Below, one piece after another: positions 38,447-46,782 of a DNA stretch of 64,000 nt (position 1 is the stretch's first letter; each line of letters opens with the position of its first letter). Origin of the DNA: Paenibacillus ottowii (GTDB taxonomy: Bacteria > Bacillota > Bacilli > Paenibacillales > Paenibacillaceae); contig NZ_VIJZ01000002.1 in the NCBI RefSeq assembly GCF_006874425.1, positions 1 through 64,000 of the forward strand. Reading direction: 5' to 3'. Below the pieces are notes generated by a model that saw only the letters and a list, made by a program, of their open reading frames with translations, made no database searches and was not told the origin of the DNA. A program made the position numbers and the translations under genes.

Positions 38447-38487
38447 ACAGCTTCTCCCCTTTCTCTTTTTAATATATACCTATCGAT

Positions 38488-39981
38488 TTAGCGCTGCCGT
38501 TTAAGGAACCTAAAACGTTTTTTACGAGCAACTGTAATGACTCCACGAAAAAGTTCGTCCAATACCTGATCCATTTCATCATCACGCTCGAAAGGATCTG
38601 AATGAAACGGCAGCGCAAATACTTTATCGTGATCCAGCTCCTTTCGTAACCTGCGGACAGACTCTGAGGTTGCCAATGGCAAGCAGTAATTCCATTTGCG
38701 TTGCGGATGACGCTGAAGAGATCGGGCTAGACCCGTTATATCCTGAACTCTCCATTCGGCTCCTGAGCCAACAACTAGCGGGTAATCGGCTCTCAAAAAT
38801 TCTTCCAATCGTTCATTGTCCTGCCCACTCCCCAAGTCCAATACGATAAATCTGTAGGAGCCGCCCAGCAAAGAAATGACATCCGCACGAGATGTTTGCC
38901 GCCAATAATGGACTCCGTCGACTTCAAAACGCCGACTTGAACTCGCTTGCCCAGCAGCTATGCCTTCTACGGCTTCATGAAGTCGGGCAAATGCCTTAGC
39001 TGTACTATGCAGTTCAACTAATGCTACGGAGCGGGTTCTTCGAGCCAAATAGTGGCTCACCGCAATTGCTGTGTGCGTTGCACCAGAACCGGAAGACACA
39101 CCCAGTACAGCTACTACCCTTGTACCCGCATAATCGATCGAATCATTACTAACAGATTTTCCCGGTTGAACAGACTTAAAGTCTGCACTGCGCCTCAGTT
39201 CTCCAATGACCTCCTCAGCAGACTGGAATCGTTCCTCAGGATGATGCCGTAGCAGCTTTCGTATTATCGGGATCAAATGCCGAGGCAATTCCCCACGAAT
39301 ATACCCTTCAACTCCTGTTGTCCACTCGCTATATTTACCACCCGTACATAGATACAATAGTAAAGCCCCCAGACTGTACAAATCCGAGCGAGCATCTGTC
39401 TGACCTGTTCCATATTGTTCAGGGGCGGCAAAGCCCACTGTGCCCAGCTTTATCGTATCCTGATCCAGTTCATCCTTATAACTCCTCGCTATCCCAAAAT
39501 CAATCAGCTTAAATTCCATATCCGGTGTCAGCATAATGTTCGCCGGTTTGAGATCCCGATAAATAACTGGCAATTGACGGGTATGCAAATAATCAAGTAC
39601 ATCCAGCACCTGCAAAGCGAAGGGAATGATTTGCTCCTGTGGAATATAGCCTTGGTAGCCCTTCATGTATGCTTCTAGTGTAATTCCTTCGATATAGTCC
39701 ATGACCAGATATATCGCACCGGATGGAGGATGTTCAAAAAAATCAACAATTCTCGGCAGACGTGGATGGCTTAGCGAAATCAACATTTCGGCTTCTGTCC
39801 GTATAAACTTCATCATTTTTACATCGGCTACCGACTCCTTCACTGCCCATTGCTTACCCGGCAGCTTTAAATCTTCGGCCATGAACACGCGGCTCATGCC
39901 TCCGGAACCTAACGTGCGAATAATTCGGTAACGCTCACCGACTATTGACCCAAATTCTAAATGTGATGGTTGGTTCATCAT
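38488..39981 (-). CDS. Ser/Thr protein kinase fused to a degenerate ParA/CpaE-like domain
   Basis: Residues about 15-270 are a Hanks-type kinase: Gly loop LGSGGMSRVF, Lys48 in WAVKES, YRDLKPANI (HRD motif with His replaced by Tyr), LIDFGIARS (DFG) and AAPEQYG (APE). From about 285 the chain continues into a Rossmann-like domain beginning VVAVLGVSSGSGATHTAIA, the position of a Walker A but lacking the Lys, followed by FIVLDLGSGQDNE. No membrane helix or PASTA repeats are present, so it is cytosolic. It is the first gene of the Tad-like operon (RBS GGGAGGTAAGAG), suggesting phosphorylation-based control of assembly. Confidence 0.88.
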   Translation of the reverse strand: MMNQPSHLEFGSIVGERYRIIRTLGSGGMSRVFMAEDLKLPGKQWAVKESVADVKMMKFIRTEAEMLISLSHPRLPRIVDFFEHPPSGAIYLVMDYIEGITLEAYMKGYQGYIPQEQIIPFALQVLDVLDYLHTRQLPVIYRDLKPANIMLTPDMEFKLIDFGIARSYKDELDQDTIKLGTVGFAAPEQYGTGQTDARSDLYSLGALLLYLCTGGKYSEWTTGVEGYIRGELPRHLIPIIRKLLRHHPEERFQSAEEVIGELRRSADFKSVQPGKSVSNDSIDYAGTRVVAVLGVSSGSGATHTAIAVSHYLARRTRSVALVELHSTAKAFARLHEAVEGIAAGQASSSRRFEVDGVHYWRQTSRADVISLLGGSYRFIVLDLGSGQDNERLEEFLRADYPLVVGSGAEWRVQDITGLARSLQRHPQRKWNYCLPLATSESVRRLRKELDHDKVFALPFHSDPFERDDEMDQVLDELFRGVITVARKKRFRFLKRQR

Positions 39982-40013
39982 TCTCTTACCTCCCTTCTAT
40001 ACGCAGACAACGC

Positions 40014-40087
40014 AAAAAAGGGAAAGCCATCGCAAAATGCAGTCTTCATGAGTTCATGAAAACAATATTCGCGGGATGCTTTCCCTT
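40014..40087 (-). terminator. Terminator before the Tad-like operon
   Basis: On the minus strand AAGGGAAAGC-ATC...GAT-GCTTTCCC forms the outer stem with TTCATGAACTCATGAA inside, then TTTTTT. It closes the transcription unit of the methyltransferase and separates it from the kinase gene. Confidence 0.8.
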
Positions 40088-40159
40088 GATTTAACATAAT
40101 GATTTTTTAAAGGAACAATTTGGACTTATTATATAGCATACCTAATCTATTGTAAAGAA

Positions 40160-41218
40160 TTATTTTCCATACTTAATCATATACAGGGTAATCTCATCTC
40201 GGTTATGGAAAAGCTGCTTAGCTCGCTGAATTTGCATGCCGGATTCCTCAAATGAAGCAATCACATCATGAATGAGCGCCAAAGGCTTTTTATGCATTAG
40301 CTTGACTGTTACGATAGCCGTACCACCACTGCGCAAACTGTATAGTAGATCAGTAACGAGCCTTGCCATCTGTTTTGGACTCCAACTCATATCACAAACC
40401 AGCAAATCGAACGAATTCTCTTTAAATTTAACTTCACTTGCATTTTTACGCAGAAATGTTAAATTAGCGTACTTCATCAGTGAGGGGTCCATCTTGGCTG
40501 GATCAACAGCAGTAACTTTCAGTCCCCGCTCCAACAAGAAGGAAGTCCATCCGCCCGGTGCTGCCCCAATATCAAGCCCCTGATGGAAAGCGCTAAAGTC
40601 AATGCCGAATGTCGCTTCTGCTTCCAATAGCTTGAATTTAGCACGAGAAATCTGTCCTTCTTCCTTCTGAAAACGAACCGCACCTCCGCTCCAATCCGAT
40701 AGGTTGTCCTGAGGATGTGATACGCCAGCGTACCACGTATCCGTATCTGCAAAAACGGACACAATAACATCGGCGCCTTGCACTACCAACTCCATAGGTA
40801 GATCACTTAGTTGTTCACTCAAGGCCAGCTTGAGCGCACCTGCGCTTTCAGTCCAACTGCTATTAGTTCCCTTGCGTACTTGCAAAGAAACACGTTGATC
40901 TATCAGTTCCTTACGGTTACGGATAAATGCAACCAGGCGCTCTTGCACTTGAACTAGATCCGTTCCTTCCTCCTGAAAATGAACAGGGAACAAATGACGC
41001 AGAAACATCGGTGGTTGGCCTGCAATCGTCCTCACTGTTTCCATTTCTCCAGCAGGTAATGTTGCTAAAAAAACTTCACCAGGTAGAAGCATCGTGCTTT
41101 TCACAGAGCCAAATAATCTTCTAAGCTCCTCCTGAGCATAGGGTGCAAAACCATGGTTGGCCGTACAAACAAATCTCGATGTCGACAAAGTGGACTCACC
41201 CTGCTCATCTGTATTCAT
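40160..41218 (-). CDS. FtsJ/RlmM-like SAM-dependent methyltransferase
   Basis: The start ATG 41218 (MNTDEQGES) follows GGAGGAACTATAC; the longer frame would overlap the ABC gene. The N-terminal half (FVCTANHGFAPYAQEELRRLFG) resembles the pre-SPOUT/THUMP-type RNA-binding region of RlmM-like proteins. The C-terminal half is a Rossmann methyltransferase with the SAM site DIGAAPGGWTSFLLERG, VDPAKMDP and LLVCDMSW. Catalytic Lys/Asp residues of the RrmJ type are suggested by VKLMHKK. The likely role is 2'-O-methylation of rRNA, but the target is unknown. It is the last gene of a four-gene overlapping set. Confidence 0.85.
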   Translation of the reverse strand: MNTDEQGESTLSTSRFVCTANHGFAPYAQEELRRLFGSVKSTMLLPGEVFLATLPAGEMETVRTIAGQPPMFLRHLFPVHFQEEGTDLVQVQERLVAFIRNRKELIDQRVSLQVRKGTNSSWTESAGALKLALSEQLSDLPMELVVQGADVIVSVFADTDTWYAGVSHPQDNLSDWSGGAVRFQKEEGQISRAKFKLLEAEATFGIDFSAFHQGLDIGAAPGGWTSFLLERGLKVTAVDPAKMDPSLMKYANLTFLRKNASEVKFKENSFDLLVCDMSWSPKQMARLVTDLLYSLRSGGTAIVTVKLMHKKPLALIHDVIASFEESGMQIQRAKQLFHNRDEITLYMIKYGK

Positions 41219-41240
41219 GTATAGTTCCTCCAAAATAACG

Positions 41241-42014
41241 TTACCCTCCAGCGCACACCCGAATCCAGGGACGTTCTCCATCCCATTCCAACTCAACTGG
41301 AATTTCATAAGTATGCATAATCAATTCTTTCGTTAAAACTTCTTTTTTCGGTCCAGCAGCTGCAATCTTGCCATCCCGAATCAATGCAACATGCGTAAAG
41401 AGGGGGACAATCTCCTCAATGTGATGAGTTACATAGACCACTGATAAGTCCCGCTTGCGAAGCCGATCAATCTCGACCAACATTTTTTCCCGTTCAAATA
41501 AATCCAACCCTGCACAAGGCTCATCCATAATCAACAGACGAGGTTCAGCCATCAGCGAGCGGGCCAGCATCACTTTTTTTCGTTCTCCTTGCGACAATGT
41601 GCCCAACGGGTGATGAATAAGATCGCCTAAATTCATACCTTCCAGCAGAGATACGGCTTTTTCTTTTGCCTCCGTCGGAATCTCCTGATAAAAACGTAAA
41701 AAAGCATACGCACCTGTAGCCACTACTTCCCAAACGGGATCTTTTAGCGCCAGCTTTTCCAGTAATGTCTGGCTAATGTATCCGATCTGCTTGCGAACTT
41801 CCCGCACATCACATTGACCATACGTATGCCCAAGCACCTCAACTGTGCCACGACTTGGAAACATATACCCTGTCATCATTTCCAACAATGTTGTTTTGCC
41901 GGAACCATTTCGACCCAAAATAGCCCAATGTTCACCATCTCGTATTTCCAGGCTTACATCGTCCAAGATACGTCTTTCTTCGCGCTGTAATGTAATGTTT
42001 TTCATGGATATCAT
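41241..42014 (-). CDS. ABC transporter ATP-binding protein
   Basis: A 257-residue single ABC cassette: Walker A GRNGSGKTTLL, signature LSQGERKKVMLA, Walker B RLLIMDEPCAGLD, H-loop VTHHIEEI. No permease gene is next to it, and the N-terminus (RRILDDVSLEIRDGEHWAILG) resembles the ModF/YlmA-type stand-alone ATPases. The start overlaps the stop of the thioredoxin-like gene (ATGA). The partner is unknown. Confidence 0.9.
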   Translation of the reverse strand: MISMKNITLQREERRILDDVSLEIRDGEHWAILGRNGSGKTTLLEMMTGYMFPSRGTVEVLGHTYGQCDVREVRKQIGYISQTLLEKLALKDPVWEVVATGAYAFLRFYQEIPTEAKEKAVSLLEGMNLGDLIHHPLGTLSQGERKKVMLARSLMAEPRLLIMDEPCAGLDLFEREKMLVEIDRLRKRDLSVVYVTHHIEEIVPLFTHVALIRDGKIAAAGPKKEVLTKELIMHTYEIPVELEWDGERPWIRVCAGG

Positions 42015-42325
42015 TCCATCACGCTCCTTATCCTGCTCAGCAAGTGTTCTACAGATTCCATTTTGTAGATGATTTCAGGATTTTTGTTTTCACCATTATA
42101 TATAAGAAGCGCCGGGACGCTGGAAATCCGATACTCCTGCACTAGTTCAGGAATATAGTTAATATTGCTCTGTACCACTGTTCCTTCGGGAAGCAAATGC
42201 TCTGCTACCTCCAACATTCTACGGGCAGCCGCGCATGTCCCACACATGGGAGTGTATACAAACAAAGCCAGCTTGCATCCCTCCCATATGGCACGGCGTG
42301 CCTCCTTTTGTCCGACCTCTTTCAT
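42011..42325 (-). CDS. Thioredoxin-like protein
   Basis: A 104-residue thioredoxin fold with the active site YTPMCGTCAAARR and the cis-Pro segment ISSVPALLIYN. The CGTC dipeptide differs from the classical CGPC. It overlaps both neighbours by 4 nt. Its natural partner is unknown; it may be a ResA-like or general thiol-redox protein without a signal peptide. Confidence 0.9.
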   Translation of the reverse strand: MKEVGQKEARRAIWEGCKLALFVYTPMCGTCAAARRMLEVAEHLLPEGTVVQSNINYIPELVQEYRISSVPALLIYNGENKNPEIIYKMESVEHLLSRIRSVME

Positions 42326-42663
42326 CGCTTGGACTCGCTTATGATCTCTTGCATACGCGCCTCAGGAATGGGTCCGTTATGCACAGTGACTCCCTCCGGC
42401 TTATTCGCATAAAGCAGTTCATACATGGCTTGCCGCCCCTGTGGACTGGAGGAATGCAAGTAAATTTCGCGCGGATATAATTGTTTACTTGCAATAGCAG
42501 CAGCTACATCCTTTCCCGTCGGTTGGCCTGGACCCAAATCATAATCTAACGACAGGATCGATATAGGGTATTCATGAAGCAGAAGCAGACACTCATCCGC
42601 GTCCCTTGCCAGCTTAAAACCTGGAGGACAAGGTCGATAATCGTCCATAAACAAATACATCAA
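42322..42663 (-). CDS. Cyclic-phosphate-processing receiver-like (cREC) domain protein
   Basis: Small 112-residue protein starting at ATG 42660 (MYLFMDDYRPCP) after GGAGGAG. The acidic DDYRPCPPGF, LSLDYDLGPGQ and IYLHSSSPQGRQAM motifs match the receiver-like family described as cREC, proposed to act on cyclic phosphates. It is not a classical response regulator, although it has the Asp in the same strand. First gene of the cREC-trx-ABC-methyltransferase set. Confidence 0.75.
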   Translation of the reverse strand: MMYLFMDDYRPCPPGFKLARDADECLLLLHEYPISILSLDYDLGPGQPTGKDVAAAIASKQLYPREIYLHSSSPQGRQAMYELLYANKPEGVTVHNGPIPEARMQEIISESKR

Positions 42664-42730
42664 CTTCTCCTCCTTCTTCCCAAAAAGTAAGCTTACATAA
42701 GTCGCTTAGTACTATTATCCTCTGTACATT

Positions 42731-43579
42731 TTACTGCCAGCTTTGAATCATTTGAATATCCTCCTGATGTGTACCATCAGATCCCGCTTCACTCTCCAAA
42801 ACGACGGGAATACCTCTTACAGCTTCTTGTTCTGTTATCCAGCGCATACCTTCAGTACCAATGTAACCTTGCCCCACGCGCGCATGTCTGTCTTTTTTTG
42901 AGCCGTACGGGTATTTGGAATCGTTCAAATGAACTCCGCAGAGCGCTGACCAATAGCCAAGACGATCTCCTTTTTCAAGCAATGCTTCGTCTATTCCACC
43001 GTTCCACAAACCTGCTGCATATGCATGACAAGTGTCCAGGCAAAATCCGATGCTGCCAGAATCTCGACACAGTTGGCGAATTTGGACCATTTCCTCCAGC
43101 GTAGTTCCCATAGGACCGTGATCCCCAGCTTGGTTTTCAATTAATATTTTAGCATTTCCCTGCCAGCCACCCAGCACATCATTAAGGCAGTTAATAATGT
43201 TATGATAGCCCTCCAGCGGGTCAGACGAATGCAGATGTCCAAAATGAACAACTATCCCCTTCGATCCACAGGCTTCAGCAATATCCAGATCATTGCGTAA
43301 TGAAGTAACCATCAGGTCATAAAGTTCCTGACCCCGTTCGCGACCATGAGCTGGATTAACGGGATATGGCGAGTGAGCAATGGATTGAAGCTGGTACTCT
43401 GAACAGTAAGCTTTACAAGCAGCGGCATCTGTGGAGCTCCATTCCTTTAGCCTAAGACTACGAGGATTTTTCGGAAAATATTGAAATGAACGTCCTCCCT
43501 GCTCTCGCGCACGTATAGCAGCTTTGGAAAAGCCACCACGCGTACTCACGTGGGAGCCGATGAGCAATTTAGGCATCAT
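42731..43579 (-). CDS. nfo: Endonuclease IV-family AP endonuclease
   Basis: A 282-residue TIM-barrel AP endonuclease cutting DNA at abasic sites with zinc. Conserved motifs: IGSHVSTRGGF with the first His, IVVHFGHLH, ILIENQAGDHG, GFCLDTCHAYAAG, GVHLNDSKYPYGSKKDRHARVGQG and a C-terminal VLESEAG. All His, Glu and Asp metal ligands appear present. It overlaps the Fpg/Nei gene by about 11 nt, forming a base-excision-repair pair in one operon. Confidence 0.94.
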   Translation of the reverse strand: MMPKLLIGSHVSTRGGFSKAAIRAREQGGRSFQYFPKNPRSLRLKEWSSTDAAACKAYCSEYQLQSIAHSPYPVNPAHGRERGQELYDLMVTSLRNDLDIAEACGSKGIVVHFGHLHSSDPLEGYHNIINCLNDVLGGWQGNAKILIENQAGDHGPMGTTLEEMVQIRQLCRDSGSIGFCLDTCHAYAAGLWNGGIDEALLEKGDRLGYWSALCGVHLNDSKYPYGSKKDRHARVGQGYIGTEGMRWITEQEAVRGIPVVLESEAGSDGTHQEDIQMIQSWQ

Positions 43580-44387
43580 GCTGCTGCACCGGGCAATAAA
43601 ATGCTTTTTTTCCCGCCAGCTCGACTCTTACAATTTTCCCACCGCTTGGAGATTCTTCTCCTTCACGGTCATACACTCGACACTGATGATCAAAGCCACC
43701 TGTTAGTGTGTCTCCCTCCATCAGAGGCATTTCAATATAACCGCCCTCCGCAGTAGCTTCACGAAGTACGGATTGAGTAGCATGATATAGCTTTTCCACT
43801 TTTTCAGGAGACTGTACAATGTTTTGTATCTTGGAACCCGGGGTAAATCCGGCGATATAAGCAATTTCGTCCGAATAGCAATTGCCGATCCCCGAAAAGA
43901 TCTGCTGATTGACCAGTGTTGTTTTCAAAATTCCGCGTCGTCCTTTTAGACGTGCTGTAAAATTCTCCAATGTCATCCGGCGATCTAACGGATCAGGTCC
44001 CAGATCTGACAGAGCTTCATCTGTTTCTTTAGCCGTCAGCAAATGGAGATAGCCTAAGCGCAGTCCGATAAAATAAAGCTTCATTCCACTGAAATTCAAT
44101 TCGATCTGAACTGTACGGTTTGGACGTTGCTCCTCCGTTCCCAGATACAATAATCCTCCCAACATCAGATGAAGTACCAACCGTTTACCCGTGTTTAAAT
44201 GAAAAATCAATTGCTTGCCCCGACGCTCTAAATATACAACAGTCGCACCCAGCAATTGTTTTTTAAAGGTTTCTACTTCAGAATTAATGGACTTTTCACG
44301 GGTAACCGTCACTTCAGTAATCGGGATGTCCAAAATTTGTTTTGATAATAAGATTCTGTAGTTTTCCATTTCGGGAAGTTCCGGCAT
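43569..44387 (-). CDS. Formamidopyrimidine-DNA glycosylase/endonuclease VIII-like protein with degenerate zinc finger
   Basis: The N-terminus is the catalytic PELPEME of Fpg/Nei glycosylases, and the helix-two-turn-helix is present (NQQIFSGIGNCYSDEIAYIAG). The 272-residue length is normal. The C-terminal zinc finger normally has four Cys in a C-x2-C...C-x2-C arrangement. Here the corresponding positions read ESPSGGKIVRVELAG...FYCPVQQ, keeping only one Cys of the four (plus an earlier Cys at HQCRVYD). Such zincless forms exist in the family, but activity should not be assumed. The gene is upstream of and overlaps nfo. Confidence 0.85.
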   Translation of the reverse strand: MPELPEMENYRILLSKQILDIPITEVTVTREKSINSEVETFKKQLLGATVVYLERRGKQLIFHLNTGKRLVLHLMLGGLLYLGTEEQRPNRTVQIELNFSGMKLYFIGLRLGYLHLLTAKETDEALSDLGPDPLDRRMTLENFTARLKGRRGILKTTLVNQQIFSGIGNCYSDEIAYIAGFTPGSKIQNIVQSPEKVEKLYHATQSVLREATAEGGYIEMPLMEGDTLTGGFDHQCRVYDREGEESPSGGKIVRVELAGKKAFYCPVQQHDA

Positions 44388-44452
44388 ATCAACATCTTTC
44401 CTTTCGTAGCTACATAGCTTTTAATTCTCACACATTTCTAAGACATATATTT

Positions 44453-45262
44453 TTATGACTTTAGCTCTTCTTTCATCCATCCCTGCAGTTCTTCCAAATT
44501 TTCAAACATCAGGTCAGGTTTCACTCCAACGGCACGAATATGTTCATCCAAATTAGCGCGGGTCGTCACGCCCGAAAGAATCAAAACTGTCTTGCAACCT
44601 GCTGCTGCACCTGCCGCAATATCTGTAAGCATATTATCGCCCACAACCAGAGCTTCATCCGCTCTAATGTTCAAGCGATTCAGTGCATAATTCATTAGCA
44701 CACTTGAAGGCTTGCCAATGACGACCGGTTTGACCTGTGACGCAGCTTCAATAGCAGCTCCAATTGTACCTGCACCTGGTGTAAGTCCGTCATCCGAAGG
44801 CAATTGTAGATCCGGATTTGTCAAAATGAATGTAGCGCCTTCCCGAATCCAACGCATGGCAGCTGCCAGCGTTTCATATGTAAATTGACGATCAATCCCC
44901 TGTACCACATAATCAGGATGGTCTTGAACAAGCTGCAAGCCAGCTCCCATGAGTGCCTCGCGTAATCCCGTTTCACCAATACAATATACATGAGCTCCAG
45001 GACTTTGCTGGGCAACATATTGTGCAGCTGCTAACGCCGAAGTGTATACTTCATGACTAACTGCTTCAATTCCCATACGAACCAAATGCTCGGCTACCGA
45101 TTCGGGTGTGCGCGAAGCATTGTTTGTGACATATGCATAAGGTATCTGCTCCGAACGCAATCGGGAAATGAACAGATCCGCACCCTTGATCATCCGCTTC
45201 CCATGATAAAGTGTTCCATCCAGATCAATTAGTAACGATTTTATTGCAATCCCCTCCCCCAC
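44453..45262 (-). CDS. NagD-type HAD-IIA phosphatase
   Basis: 269 residues with the HAD motifs LLIDLDGTLYHG (motif I), YVTNNASRTP (motif II), the conserved Lys in VVIGKPS and the motif IV LVVGDNMLTDIAAG. HAD-IIA enzymes dephosphorylate small sugar or nucleotide phosphates; the substrate is unknown. The annotated GTG start has a weak upstream RBS; the first residues (MGEGIA) overlap the GGGGGAGGGG tract and may not be translated. Confidence 0.9.
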   Translation of the reverse strand: MGEGIAIKSLLIDLDGTLYHGKRMIKGADLFISRLRSEQIPYAYVTNNASRTPESVAEHLVRMGIEAVSHEVYTSALAAAQYVAQQSPGAHVYCIGETGLREALMGAGLQLVQDHPDYVVQGIDRQFTYETLAAAMRWIREGATFILTNPDLQLPSDDGLTPGAGTIGAAIEAASQVKPVVIGKPSSVLMNYALNRLNIRADEALVVGDNMLTDIAAGAAAGCKTVLILSGVTTRANLDEHIRAVGVKPDLMFENLEELQGWMKEELKS

Positions 45263-45443
45263 TTCAATTTCATCATAACATTGAACATAATTAATTCACT
45301 CCATGAATGGTACTCTCCCTTTTTATTTAACCACCTGAAATACTTAGATCATTAAATAGAGGTCCTTTCCACTCATCTCATCTATCTTAAGTCAAACATG
45401 CATATGAAGTCCATGAATTGCTGGTAAACCATCCAAAATAGCG

Positions 45444-45563
45444 TCATTCCTCGCTAAAAGCCGTCGGTCTCACATTACATAAGATCATTTCTTCGTCGAA
45501 TTCCATCGAAGATGCCACGTCTTCAAAGGAAATTTCCTGTATTTCCTGAGTAAACTCAAGCAA
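45444..45563 (-). CDS. Putative small acidic protein, TTG start
   Basis: A 39-codon frame opens at TTG 45563, directly after an in-frame TAG and 5 nt after AAAGGA, and ends at a TGA at 45446. Its sequence (LLEFTQEIQEISFEDVASSM, then acidic) is compositionally coding-like with seven or more Glu and a short hydrophobic segment. The rest of the 500-nt gap has no other good frame. It could also be a fragment of a longer lost gene. Not recognised. Confidence 0.3.
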   Translation of the reverse strand: MLEFTQEIQEISFEDVASSMEFDEEMILCNVRPTAFSEE

Positions 45564-45709
45564 CTAAATCCTTTAAATTCGATATATAGAAACTCAAATA
45601 TGACACGCCTCCATATGTGGTAGAACAATTTCGTCTTCCCTACTCTCTTACCGTCTCACCTCTTGTCGCATTCTGCGCTTTCCCGGAAAATAATTTCTGG
45701 TGAAAAAGA

Positions 45710-45738
45710 AAAGCACCGGAGCAAGCCCCGGCACCTTT
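45710..45738 (-). terminator. Terminator after rnz
   Basis: On the minus strand GGTGCCGGGGC-tt-GCTCCGGTGC then TTTTCTTTTT, 24 nt after the stop. Confidence 0.9.
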
Positions 45739-45761
45739 GCACATATCGTATCTCCAATCGT

Positions 45762-46724
45762 TTATTGACCGGTATCGGCTATCGGTAACAATACATGCTG
45801 CTCCGCAAGCGATGAATTGGGAAATAGGCTTCTTGCTTCCTCCAGCAAAGGCTGAAGCTGCTCCTGATCTTTATACCTAGAACTAAAATGCGTCATAATT
45901 AACTGGCTTGCACCTGCGGCTTTTGCAGCTTCCGCTGCCTGGAGTGCCGTACTATGATGATACTCATACGCCGTATCCGCCAGATCATGCAGAAAAGTGG
46001 CTTCATGAACGACGACAGTTGCATCTCGTGCCAGCAGTACTGTATTTGGACAAGGTCTGGTGTCACCTAAAATAGTGATGATACGCCCTTTTTTAGGTGA
46101 ACCCAATACATCCTGAGGATGCAGAATAACTCCGCCCTCTACTTCCACGCTTTCTCCACGCTTTAATTTACCATACACCGGGCCAGGCTTGATCCCATAT
46201 CGCTCCAGCAGTTCTTGGTTAAGCTTACCGGGCTTATCCATTTCTATAATACGGTAACCATAGCTGTCAATCCGATGATCCAGCAATGCTGATTCCACCC
46301 GAAATTGCCCGTCATCGAACAGAACTCCGCCCGTGTGCTCGACAATATGCAGTTGATAATTGATACGAGATTGGCTGATCCCTAAAGATAGCTCGATATA
46401 TTGCTGGAGCCCAGGCGGTCCATAAACCGTCAGAGGTGCCGTGCCTCCCTGATATGCCCTGCTCGATAAAAGGCCCGGCAGACCAAAAAGATGATCCCCA
46501 TGCAAATGAGTGATAAATATTTTTTCAAGTCTGCTCAGCTTGAGCGGCGAACGCAATACTTCCTGTTGAGTGCCTTCGCCGCAGTCAAACAACCACATGC
46601 TTCTACGCTCCTCTAATAAACGAAGAGCAATGGATGTTACATTTCGCTGAATTGTAGGTACCCCTGCATTCGTACCGAGAAAATATAATTCCATGACATT
46701 TACCTTCTTCCTGCTGACCAGCAA
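45762..46724 (-). CDS. rnz: Ribonuclease Z (tRNA 3' processing)
   Basis: A metallo-beta-lactamase-fold endonuclease that trims tRNA 3' ends. The preferred start is ATG 46694 (MELYFLGTNAGVP), giving 310 residues, RBS GAAGGT. The metal-binding HLHGDHLFGLPGLL, YRIIEMDKPGKL-type exosite, ILGDTRP and HEATF...HSTALQAAEAAK motifs are all present. It lies directly downstream of metH with a strong terminator between them, and its own terminator follows. Confidence 0.94.
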   Translation of the reverse strand: MLVSRKKVNVMELYFLGTNAGVPTIQRNVTSIALRLLEERRSMWLFDCGEGTQQEVLRSPLKLSRLEKIFITHLHGDHLFGLPGLLSSRAYQGGTAPLTVYGPPGLQQYIELSLGISQSRINYQLHIVEHTGGVLFDDGQFRVESALLDHRIDSYGYRIIEMDKPGKLNQELLERYGIKPGPVYGKLKRGESVEVEGGVILHPQDVLGSPKKGRIITILGDTRPCPNTVLLARDATVVVHEATFLHDLADTAYEYHHSTALQAAEAAKAAGASQLIMTHFSSRYKDQEQLQPLLEEARSLFPNSSLAEQHVLLPIADTGQ

Positions 46725-46747
46725 AAAACCTCCGAAGCTCGGAGGGT
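46721..46747 (-). terminator. Terminator between metH and rnz
   Basis: On the minus strand ACCCTCCGA-gct-TCGGAGGT then TTTTTTG. It ends only 27 nt upstream of the preferred rnz ATG and covers the alternative upstream start. Confidence 0.9.
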
Positions 46748-46782
46748 ATTTGCTATCCCATCTGATAGAGGTGTTAAACCTT

